From positions 1 to 37,173 of the forward strand of contig JACPNG010000016.1 in NCBI GenBank assembly GCA_016185605.1: a DNA stretch of 37,173 nucleotides. The letters are read 5' to 3'. How positions within the stretch are numbered: position 1 is the stretch's first letter; each line of letters opens with the position of its first letter. Source of the DNA: Candidatus Woesearchaeota archaeon (GTDB taxonomy: Archaea > Nanobdellota > Nanobdellia > SCGC-AAA011-G17 > JACPNG01). A model generated the notes under the pieces. That model searched no databases. It saw only the letters and a list, made by a program, of their open reading frames with translations, and was not told the origin of the DNA. Shown one piece after another: positions 29,246 to 37,173 of this stretch. Position numbers and translations under genes: made by a program.

Positions 29246-31744
29246 ATGACAGATAAACTAACACTAAGACAACTTGAAAATCACTTGATGGGTGCAGCAG
29301 ACATCTTGAGAGGAAAGATGGATGCATCAGAATTTAAAGAATTCATATTTGGTATGCTATTCCTCAAAAGATTATCTGACATGTTCGATGATGAGCGAGA
29401 GAAACTTGAAAAGAAATATGAAAAACAAGGATTGAATGTAGACATCATAAAGAAAGAACTAGAGAATCCAGACAAGTACACATTCTATGTTCCTAAAGAA
29501 GCAAGATGGGAAGAGATCAAGCACATCAAAACAAATGTTGCTAGTGAATTAAACAAAGCACTAACTGCTATAGAAAGAGCAAATATAGACCTTCTTGAAG
29601 GGGTGCTTGAACCGATTGACTTCACAGTAAAAAAAGGAAAGAGTAAATTATCTGATACTAAACTTGTACAATTCATTAATCATTTCAACAAGCACAAAAT
29701 GAGGAACAGAGATTTTGAGTTCTTAGATGTACTTGGAGCAGCATACGAATACTTGATTAAATACTTCGCAGATTCTGCTGGAAAGAAAGGTGGAGAGTTC
29801 TATACACCAAATGAAGTTGTTAGATTGCTTGTCCAAATACTAGAACCTCAAGAAGAAATGTCAGTATACGATCCAACAGTTGGATCAGGAGGTATGCTCA
29901 TCCAATCTAGGCAACTAGTAGAAGATCAAGGCCAAGACCAAGATAATATTGGACTTTATGGTCAAGAAAATAATGGGACAACTTGGGCAATGTGTAAAAT
30001 GAATATGATTCTGCATAGTATTGTTGATGCAGATATTAGAAATGAAGATACCCTTGCTGATCCTCAACATATCGACAAAGATGGCAACCTCAGAACATTT
30101 GACCGAGTGATAGCTAATCCTCCATTTTCTCAGAACTATTCAAAAGACGGAATGAAGTACAAAGACAGATTCGTATTTGGATGGTGTCCGGAAACTGGAA
30201 AGAAAGGAGATTTAATGTTTGTACAACACATGATTGCTTCATTAAATGGACAGGGAAAGATGGCTGTTATTATGCCTCATGGAGTATTATTCAGAGGGGG
30301 AGCAGAAAAAGAAATTAGAAGAGAGATAATCAGAGATGCAAAGATACTTGAGGCAGTAATTGGATTACCACCGAATCTATTCTATGGAACAGGAATCCCT
30401 GCATGTGTACTTGTAATTAACAAAAACAGAACAGATAACAAAGAGAAAGTTCTATTCATTAATGCAGACAAAGAGTACAAGGAAGGAAAGAACCAAAACT
30501 CACTGCGACCAGAAGATATTGAAAAGATCAGCTACATCTACAAGAACAAGATAGAAAAACCAAAGTATTCAAGATTTGTAGATATTAATGAAATTGAAGA
30601 AGAAGATTTCAATCTAAACATCAGAAGATATGTAGATAATTCGCCTGATCCTGAACCACAAGATGTGAGAGCACACATTAAAGGTGGAATTCCAAAGAAA
30701 GAGTGGAATGAAGAATTGACAGGAAAATATGAAATTAAACCAGATTTACTGTTTAAATCTAAGAATAGTGATTACTTTAATTTTAAAGATGTTAAAGAAA
30801 GAGAACAGATTAAAGAAACTCTTGAGAAATCCCATGAATTCATTTCTACAGATAAAAGACTGCATGAACTATTATTGAAATGGTTTGAGCAATACTTCAA
30901 ACAAATTAAGAATCTCAGAGAAAGTAAACCAGTACACGAACTTCTTGACATCGGATTTGACACTTTGAATAAAGAACTAGACAATAATAGAGTTCTTGGA
31001 GAATTCCAAACAAGAGGAGTATTTATCAACTGGTGGAATGAAAACAAATTTGATTTACGAACAATCAAAGAAACAGGTTGGGTTCAGGCATTAGTGTCAA
31101 ACTTTGATTTCGAAAGTGAAGACAAAAAGGTAATTGAGAATACACTTGAGAAAGTCAAGTACTTCTTTAAAGAAAAATTTGATTCTGAAATATCTTCGAT
31201 TGAATGTTTAGAAGAAAAAGAAAGAGAACAAATTGCAGTAATTGAAGAAGAGAATCAGGTAGAAGAACTTGAAGACGGGGAAGAAGCAGAACCTCTTGAT
31301 AAAGTTCTCAAAAAAGAAGTAAAAGAATTGAAGAAAGAACTCAAAGAAGCGAATAAGATAACAGAAGTAGATCATGTAAAGAAACTAACTGATATGCTCA
31401 AAGAAAAGGAAGCAGAACTAGAGAAGATATCAGCAAAACAAAAAGAGCTCAAACAAATTAAGAAAGATATCAAGATCAAGAATCTTGAATTAATGGACAA
31501 AGTAAAGAAAGCAGTTGATGATATTTCTGAAGATGAAGCAGAGACTATGGTTAAAGTCAAACTAAAAGACTCTGCAATATCAATTCTGAATATGTACCTA
31601 ACAGCAGAGAAGCATCAGATCATAGCATACTTCGAGAATCTCTGGGATAAATATGGTATTGATGTCAGAACTATGGAAAAAGAAAGAGAGGAATATACAA
31701 AACAGCTTGATAAATATCTGGGGGAGCTAGGCTATGACAAGTGA
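29246..31744 (+). CDS. hsdM: Type I restriction system methyltransferase HsdM, extended
   Basis: N6-adenine methyltransferase subunit, 832 aa. The N-terminal HsdM helical domain is followed by the SAM site [10 protein letters not shown] (209-218) and catalytic NPPF (291-294). Typical HsdM proteins have about 500-550 aa; here the region after about 520 adds some 300 residues with a long Glu/Lys coiled coil (about 665-755). Such a tail may hold the complex together. It overlaps hsdS by 11 bp. Codon choice in hsdM-hsdR (more CTT, ATC, AAC) differs from the core genes, which suggests transfer. Confidence 0.95.
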   Translation: MTDKLTLRQLENHLMGAADILRGKMDASEFKEFIFGMLFLKRLSDMFDDEREKLEKKYEKQGLNVDIIKKELENPDKYTFYVPKEARWEEIKHIKTNVASELNKALTAIERANIDLLEGVLEPIDFTVKKGKSKLSDTKLVQFINHFNKHKMRNRDFEFLDVLGAAYEYLIKYFADSAGKKGGEFYTPNEVVRLLVQILEPQEEMSVYDPTVGSGGMLIQSRQLVEDQGQDQDNIGLYGQENNGTTWAMCKMNMILHSIVDADIRNEDTLADPQHIDKDGNLRTFDRVIANPPFSQNYSKDGMKYKDRFVFGWCPETGKKGDLMFVQHMIASLNGQGKMAVIMPHGVLFRGGAEKEIRREIIRDAKILEAVIGLPPNLFYGTGIPACVLVINKNRTDNKEKVLFINADKEYKEGKNQNSLRPEDIEKISYIYKNKIEKPKYSRFVDINEIEEEDFNLNIRRYVDNSPDPEPQDVRAHIKGGIPKKEWNEELTGKYEIKPDLLFKSKNSDYFNFKDVKEREQIKETLEKSHEFISTDKRLHELLLKWFEQYFKQIKNLRESKPVHELLDIGFDTLNKELDNNRVLGEFQTRGVFINWWNENKFDLRTIKETGWVQALVSNFDFESEDKKVIENTLEKVKYFFKEKFDSEISSIECLEEKEREQIAVIEEENQVEELEDGEEAEPLDKVLKKEVKELKKELKEANKITEVDHVKKLTDMLKEKEAELEKISAKQKELKQIKKDIKIKNLELMDKVKKAVDDISEDEAETMVKVKLKDSAISILNMYLTAEKHQIIAYFENLWDKYGIDVRTMEKEREEYTKQLDKYLGELGYDK

Positions 31745-32990
31745 AGTTCCTGAAGGGTGGATAAAAACAACTCTCGGGGATACTGATTATTTTCAAATAC
31801 TGGGTTCGGGTATAAAATACTTTCAAGGAACAAAAGAATATTTATCAACTAGTTCAATCGATAGAGACAAAATTGTGATGGTTGAAGAGATTATCACACA
31901 TAAAGATAGACCTTCAAGAGCAAATATGCAACCAATCCAAAATAGTGCCTGGTTTGCAAAGATGAAAGCAACTTTGAAAGTGTTAGAAGCAGATGAGGGA
32001 CTTATAGAAAAAAACATTTTATCAACTGGATTCTGTGGAATTTTATCAACAAAAGTAGATTCAGGATATTTAAAACAATTTTTATTGGATGAGAAACTCA
32101 ATATTATTAAAGATTCAAAAACTGAAGGAACCACCCAAGAAGCAATTAATAACGAGAATACTGCTAAGATAGAAATAATTTTTCCAAAAGATCCAAAAGA
32201 GCAAGGAAAGATAGTAACAATCTTGGAAACTCTTGATAAGAATATTGACAAAACTAAAGAATTGATTCAGAAGCATCAGAAGATGAAGCGAGGTTTAGTA
32301 TTAAATTGTTTTAGCAAAGGAACGAAAAATAAAAAGACAAAGATAGTTAAGATCAATAAAAAAGAATGTGAAATTCCTGAAGACTGGAATGTCAAGAATA
32401 TTCTAAAAACCTCTACATTAAAAGGTAGAATTGGTTGGCAAGGATTAACAACTGCAGAATATCTTAATCAAGGTGAATATTTTCTAGTAACAGGTACTGA
32501 TTTTTTTGATGGTAGTATCGACTGGAATCATTGTGTATATGTTGAAGAAAAAAGATATTACCAAGATAGAAATATTCAACTAAAGATTGGCGATAATTTA
32601 ATTACAAAAGATGGAACTATTGGTAAAATTGCCTATGTAGATCGTGTTCCTAAACCCGCAACTTTGAATAGTGGTGTTTTTGTAATGAGACCTAGAAATG
32701 GTGCATATAATCCAGAGTATATGCATTGCATATTAATGTCATTTTTCTTTGACAATTTCATAGAAAATTTGAAGGCGGGTTCAACTATAGCCCATTTATA
32801 TCAAAAAGATTTTGTTTATTTTGAGTTTCCAGTACCAATATCAGAAGAAGAACAAAAATATATCGCTAGTCTATTAACAGAATCAGATAATAAAATATTC
32901 AAAGAGTTCGATTATTTAAACAAACTCCTAAAGATGAAATCTGGCCTAATGCAAGACTTGCTGACTGGCAAAGTGAGGGTGGCAACATGA
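31734..32990 (+). CDS. hsdS: Type I restriction system specificity subunit HsdS
   Basis: 418 aa with two target recognition domains, each followed by a conserved helix: about 1-150 and [33 protein letters not shown], then about 215-360 and [19 protein letters not shown] to [17 protein letters not shown]. The two halves bind the two parts of a bipartite site. The target cannot be read from sequence. It overlaps hsdM by 11 bp and hsdR by 4 bp. The first domain is more AT-rich in codon use than the flanking genes, as expected if TRDs are swapped. Confidence 0.93.
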   Translation: MTSEVPEGWIKTTLGDTDYFQILGSGIKYFQGTKEYLSTSSIDRDKIVMVEEIITHKDRPSRANMQPIQNSAWFAKMKATLKVLEADEGLIEKNILSTGFCGILSTKVDSGYLKQFLLDEKLNIIKDSKTEGTTQEAINNENTAKIEIIFPKDPKEQGKIVTILETLDKNIDKTKELIQKHQKMKRGLVLNCFSKGTKNKKTKIVKINKKECEIPEDWNVKNILKTSTLKGRIGWQGLTTAEYLNQGEYFLVTGTDFFDGSIDWNHCVYVEEKRYYQDRNIQLKIGDNLITKDGTIGKIAYVDRVPKPATLNSGVFVMRPRNGAYNPEYMHCILMSFFFDNFIENLKAGSTIAHLYQKDFVYFEFPVPISEEEQKYIASLLTESDNKIFKEFDYLNKLLKMKSGLMQDLLTGKVRVAT

Positions 32991-35900
32991 GTAACGAATT
33001 TGCATATGTGGAAAAACCATTCATGGAACTGTTGGGAAAACAAGGATGGAATATTATCATCTCTGAAAATGATGATAACAAGTTCTTGCCAAATCTCACA
33101 CTAAGAAAAGATTTCAATGGAGTATTAATTGAATCAAGATTAAAAGAGTCTCTCCAAAAACTAAATGACTGGTTAGATGATGAACAGATAGAAGAAGTAT
33201 ATCAGGAGATTAATAGGATTGGCTTGAGAAAAGGATTGATTACGGCAAACCAAGATTTCTGGGAATTACTTCTTGAGCCACCCGCAAAGAAAAATAAAAA
33301 CATTGCTAATTCAAAACCTGAAGCTATCAAGATTATAAACTTTGATGAGCCAACTAATAATGATTTCTTGGCTATGAACCAATTTAGAATAAATACTCCG
33401 GGTACGCTGAGAGACTATATTGTCCCAGACATCGTATTGTTCATTAATGGAATTCCTCTTGGTGTTATTGAATGTAAATATCCCACTCAAGTTGATGTAG
33501 AAGCAATGGAAGAAGCAATAACTCAGCTCAAGAGATATTCAAATACAAGAGAAGATGTTCATGAAAAAGAGGGTAATGAAAGACTATTCCATTATAATCA
33601 GATAATGATTGCAACTACAAATGATGAGGCAAGAATGGGATCAATTACTTCAGAATATGATCATTATCTTGAATGGAAAGATACCTATCCATTTAAATTA
33701 AACACAAAATGGAGTTCTCAGGAGAAACTAATTCAAGGATCTCTAACAAAAGAAGGAGTTACTAATATTATAAGAAACTTCATTTTGTATGATGAAACAG
33801 AGAAGGGAAAGATTAAGATTGTAGGAAGATATCATCAATATAGGGCAGTTAACAAAGTAATTGACAGGTTACAGAATGAGAAAACTCCCGATGACAGGTC
33901 AGGAATTGTGTGGCATACACAAGGATCGGGTAAATCTATGTCAATGGTATTCCTTATTAAAAAACTTCGAACTATTGAATCATTGAAAAGATTTAAAGTA
34001 GTTATAGTAACAGATAGAACAGACCTCGAAGGACAATTAAAAGATACTGCTGGCCTTGCTGAAAAACCATATGTGATGAGGAACACAAAAGCCTTGACTG
34101 CTGAATTAAAAACGGATACGAGTAATCTAGTTATGGTAATGGCTCAGAAGTTCTTGAAGAGAACTCAAAGAAAAAAAACTGATGAAGAACTTCCAGACTA
34201 TGAAGAATTCCCAATATTCAATAACTCCGAGAATGTTTTGGTGTTAGTAGACGAAGCACACAGAACACAAAGTGGAGTATTTGGTGATAATCTAGTAATT
34301 TCTCTGCCAAAATCAACTAGGATAGCATTTACAGGAACACCATTAATTGCAAAGAAAGTCAAGAAAAGAACATATGAACGATTTGGAAAGTACATTGACA
34401 AATACCGAATGAAAGAATCCATCGCGGATGGTTCTACTTTGAGAATCAAATATGAAGGAAAAACAGTCAGATCAAGAATCAAGAGCAAGGAAAAGATGGA
34501 TGTTGCATTCGAAGATATGTTCGAAGACAAAACAAAAGAAGAATTAATTGAAATAAAAAAGAAATATGGCACTAAAGGAAATGTTTTAGAATCTGAGAAG
34601 AGAATAAAGGCAATTTCAAAAGACATAGTAAAGCATTATTTCGAGAACATATTCGACAATGGATTCAAAGCCCAGATAGTAGCAAGCAGCAGAATTGCTG
34701 CAGTCAGATACAAAAATGCTATTGACGAATCACTGAAAGAATATATCAAAGAATATGCAGATAGGAGCTTCTCTGATCCTGAAAGAGTTAAACGAATGAA
34801 ATTTATTACGTCGGTCTGCAGAATTACTTGGAAGAATAACGACAAACCAGAAACAATTAGATTTGCTAAAGATGCGGTTACAAAACTTGGGGAAGAAAAC
34901 ATTAATTTCAAAAGCAAATACGATTTGAAAAAACCAAACACAAGTATCGGATTCTTGATTGTAAAGGATATGCTTTTAACTGGATTTGATGCTCCGATAG
35001 AACAAGTGATGTATTTAGATAAAAGAATGACTGATCACACATTACTTCAAGCAATTGCTAGAGTTAATAGAGTTACAAAAGGAAAAGATGTTGGTTACAT
35101 TGTAGATTATTATGGAGTCACAAACCATTTGAAAGAGGCTCTAGAATCATATTCTGCAGATGATTTACAACTAGATGATGTATTCACAAATGTGAGTACT
35201 GAGCTTCCAATATTGAAGCACAGGTATGAACAATTAATCAAGTTCTTTAAAGATAAAAAAATAACAAAGATAGAAGATTATGTGAATTACAAAATCAAAG
35301 CAGTAAACGAACAACTTAACATAATGGAATCATGTCTAGATGCTCTTGAAGATGTAAAGACAAGAGCAGATTTTAATGTTAAATTTAAACTATTCCTAAA
35401 AAGCATGGACATACTTTTATCTAAACCAATTTCAAGACCATATATTCCTGCACTAAAAGCATTTGGGCATATACACAAAAGAGCACAGAGTAGGTTCAGA
35501 GATGATTCTATCAACATACTAGGAGCAGGAAGAAAGGTTAGACAATTAATTGATGATTATTTGGTTTCGGTTGGAATTAATACCAAGATTAAACCAGTCG
35601 ACATAACTTCTGATAATTTCGAAGAGGAAGTCAACAAAAATAGATCAATGAGAGCACAGGCATCAGAGATGGAACACGCAATTAGAAAACATTGTAAAGT
35701 TATGTTAAACAGTGATCCAGTATACTACAAAAAAATCAGTGAGAAGTTAGAAGAAATACTCAAACGATTCAAAACAAATTGGGATGAACAAGTGAAACTT
35801 ATAAAACATTTAAGAAAAGATATTAAAACTCAATCTAAATTGAGGGAAGCGGATAAAGGTTATGGGATATATATGCCTTATTATGAACTAATAGAATATA

Positions 35901-36142
35901 ACATACAAGAAAAGTTTGAAAAAGATGAAAAAATAAGATTAAAAAAAGCAATTGTGAGTATAGTTAATATTATCAGATCTGAATCTGAAAAGGTTGATTT
36001 TTGGACAAATCCCCATAAAATTAAAAAACTAAAAGCGGAGATAGATGATGTCCTACTAAATTTAAATAACTCTCAAATTTACAATATTAAAGAGAAGTTA
36101 GTAAATGATTTAGTAAAGCTCGCCAGGAATAGATCAAAATGA
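32987..36142 (+). CDS. hsdR: Type I restriction system translocase/nuclease HsdR
   Basis: 1051 aa. The N-terminal nuclease has PDIVLFINGIPLGVIECK (D148, E162, K164). The SF2 motor follows with Walker A GSGKS at 313-317, LVLVDEAHRT (D422-H425), AFTGTP and QAIARVNR. The C-terminal helical region contacts HsdM. All motifs are intact, so restriction should be active. The start overlaps hsdS by ATGA and the end overlaps the DUF45 gene by ATGA. Confidence 0.96.
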   Translation: MSNEFAYVEKPFMELLGKQGWNIIISENDDNKFLPNLTLRKDFNGVLIESRLKESLQKLNDWLDDEQIEEVYQEINRIGLRKGLITANQDFWELLLEPPAKKNKNIANSKPEAIKIINFDEPTNNDFLAMNQFRINTPGTLRDYIVPDIVLFINGIPLGVIECKYPTQVDVEAMEEAITQLKRYSNTREDVHEKEGNERLFHYNQIMIATTNDEARMGSITSEYDHYLEWKDTYPFKLNTKWSSQEKLIQGSLTKEGVTNIIRNFILYDETEKGKIKIVGRYHQYRAVNKVIDRLQNEKTPDDRSGIVWHTQGSGKSMSMVFLIKKLRTIESLKRFKVVIVTDRTDLEGQLKDTAGLAEKPYVMRNTKALTAELKTDTSNLVMVMAQKFLKRTQRKKTDEELPDYEEFPIFNNSENVLVLVDEAHRTQSGVFGDNLVISLPKSTRIAFTGTPLIAKKVKKRTYERFGKYIDKYRMKESIADGSTLRIKYEGKTVRSRIKSKEKMDVAFEDMFEDKTKEELIEIKKKYGTKGNVLESEKRIKAISKDIVKHYFENIFDNGFKAQIVASSRIAAVRYKNAIDESLKEYIKEYADRSFSDPERVKRMKFITSVCRITWKNNDKPETIRFAKDAVTKLGEENINFKSKYDLKKPNTSIGFLIVKDMLLTGFDAPIEQVMYLDKRMTDHTLLQAIARVNRVTKGKDVGYIVDYYGVTNHLKEALESYSADDLQLDDVFTNVSTELPILKHRYEQLIKFFKDKKITKIEDYVNYKIKAVNEQLNIMESCLDALEDVKTRADFNVKFKLFLKSMDILLSKPISRPYIPALKAFGHIHKRAQSRFRDDSINILGAGRKVRQLIDDYLVSVGINTKIKPVDITSDNFEEEVNKNRSMRAQASEMEHAIRKHCKVMLNSDPVYYKKISEKLEEILKRFKTNWDEQVKLIKHLRKDIKTQSKLREADKGYGIYMPYYELIEYNIQEKFEKDEKIRLKKAIVSIVNIIRSESEKVDFWTNPHKIKKLKAEIDDVLLNLNNSQIYNIKEKLVNDLVKLARNRSK

Positions 36143-36819
36143 TGAGATATAAAGATGTTATGTACTCTTTAAAAAAAAGCAATAGGAAAACTGTTAGTAT
36201 TTATGTAGAAAGAGATCTCTCTGTGACTATATTAACTCCAAAAGAATTAGAAACTAATCAAATAAATAATATCATAGATCTGAAAAGATACTGGATTCAC
36301 AAATCAATTTCTGAATTAAAAGATTTAAACCAAAGTAAGGTAAAAAGATCCCTTGTAGATGGAGAAGGGTACCTTTATTTAGGAAAAACTTATAGATTAA
36401 AAATTAGAAATGATTTGGATCTACCTTTGAAGATCGCTGAAAACTATTTTTTTATTAATACTAAAAACATTAAAGACTATAAAAAATACTTTATTAATTT
36501 TTATAAAAAGAATGGAGAAGAAATAGCTAAAGATAGACTTAGATACTATCAAAAAAAGATGGGGTTAAAAATCAATTCGTTTAAAATAATAGATTTACAA
36601 AATAGATGGGCCTCTGTTTCCAATAAAAGTTTAAATTTTCATTGGAAGATATTTATGGCTCCCCTTTCAATAATCGATTATGTGATTGTCCATGAACTTA
36701 CCCATTTGAAAATTCCAAATCATAATAAAGAATTTTGGGCAGAAGTGGAAAATGTTCTTCCAGACTTTTATAATAAAAAAGAATGGTTGAAAAAAAATGG
36801 TGCAAATTTAGACATATAG
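36139..36819 (+). CDS. YgjP-like (DUF45) metallopeptidase
   Basis: 226 aa. The zinc site is VIVHELTHLKIPNHNKEFW: H185, E186, H189 and third ligand candidate H195, the pattern of YgjP/DUF45 proteins (SprT-related). Such genes are often the last gene of type I restriction operons, as here, with a 4-bp overlap to hsdR. The role in restriction is not established; regulated breakdown of HsdR is one possibility. The frame begins with two Met codons and the second may be the start. Confidence 0.85.
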   Translation: MMRYKDVMYSLKKSNRKTVSIYVERDLSVTILTPKELETNQINNIIDLKRYWIHKSISELKDLNQSKVKRSLVDGEGYLYLGKTYRLKIRNDLDLPLKIAENYFFINTKNIKDYKKYFINFYKKNGEEIAKDRLRYYQKKMGLKINSFKIIDLQNRWASVSNKSLNFHWKIFMAPLSIIDYVIVHELTHLKIPNHNKEFWAEVENVLPDFYNKKEWLKKNGANLDI

Positions 36820-37173
36820 TCAATCTTTAATAAATTGTTCTTCGCTCCAACTCCAATATTTCTTTCCAATAATAACATGATCTAATAACTTAATATCTAA
36901 AATTTTACTTACTCTTATTAAATCCTTAGTAACCTTAATATCTTCCTTACTAGGGGAACAATCTCCAGAAGGATGATTATGAACTAAAATAATGGAATTG
37001 GCGCTCTCTTTAATGGCTTCCTTAAACACCTCTCTTGGATGTATCAAAGAAGAATTCAAGGTTCCAACAGAAATCTCCTTAACAGAAATAACCTTATTCT
37101 TAGTATCAAGCAAAACAGCCTTTAGAACTTCCTTTTTATAGTTTCTAAGCTCATCCTTAAACATATTATAGAC
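36820..37173 (-). CDS. radC: RadC-like JAB/MPN protein, 5' end outside window
   Basis: The visible part has 118 codons. It contains the JAB metal motif [15 protein letters not shown], preceded by [20 protein letters not shown] and followed by [19 protein letters not shown], all typical of RadC. An ATG at 37164 could start a short form, but the frame stays open to the edge, and [11 protein letters not shown] just before fits the family, so the gene probably continues beyond the window. It converges on the DUF45 gene with no gap. RadC-like genes are common in mobile and defence regions; their role is not clear. Confidence 0.88.
   Translation of the reverse strand, partial: VYNMFKDELRNYKKEVLKAVLLDTKNKVISVKEISVGTLNSSLIHPREVFKEAIKESANSIILVHNHPSGDCSPSKEDIKVTKDLIRVSKILDIKLLDHVIIGKKYWSWSEEQFIKD

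Overview
The window is a strongly AT-rich stretch of an archaeal chromosome. Archaeal/eukaryal-type translation genes (aIF5B/IF2, S6e, L7Ae, S28e, L24e), Mre11-Rad50, TATA-box promoters with little or no leader, and a tRNA gene with bulge-helix-bulge type introns all point to Archaea. Compact proteins (short Rad50), many small orphan proteins and several genes of types common in small-genome lineages suggest a DPANN archaeon, perhaps of the Woesearchaeota/Pacearchaeota kind. That placement is inference.

Region by region. 1-5850 is a core translation block: on the minus strand an unknown gene, S6e and IF2; on the plus strand L7Ae-S28e-L24e-unknown-NDPK-unknown, then Hsp20. Between them lies a compact unit with a structured leader, a 20-codon very basic ORF with a strong Shine-Dalgarno site, and a hairpin terminator. 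5927-8210 holds orphan ORFs, a tRNA-Tyr gene that appears to carry two introns, a LAGLIDADG homing endonuclease gene whose last codons form the tRNA TATA box, and a decayed zinc-ribbon gene. 8219-14419 is a divergent regulon: a seven-gene minus-strand cluster of membrane-anchored thiol and His/Cys-rich proteins faces a BlaI-type repressor and M56-type membrane protease pair, with palindromes over the shared promoter region. 14576-22112 is mostly core: a secreted NEW3-like protein, Sua5/YrdC, Rad50, Mre11 and hypothetical genes.

22159-27480 is a mosaic accessory island, nearly all minus strand. It carries an M50-like protease, a retropepsin-like protein with DUF5678, two decayed toxin/DUF2283 pairs, HicBA, an HTH-MNT/HEPN pair and one intact Cas4-like PD-(D/E)XK nuclease. 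Fragments of the 5' or 3' end of that nuclease gene recur at module borders. The island also holds two diverged copies of a non-coding element with 22-24 bp tandem repeats, plus phased palindromes.

27531-37173 is a defence island on the plus strand: two tiny membrane ORFs, a DUF262-HNH protein, then hsdM-hsdS-hsdR-DUF45 metallopeptidase with overlapping ends, closed by a convergent RadC gene cut by the window edge.

The parts most worth following up are the nuclease-remnant mosaic, the two-intron tRNA-Tyr with its neighbouring homing endonuclease, the BlaI/M56-linked thiol and metal regulon, and the micropeptide unit.
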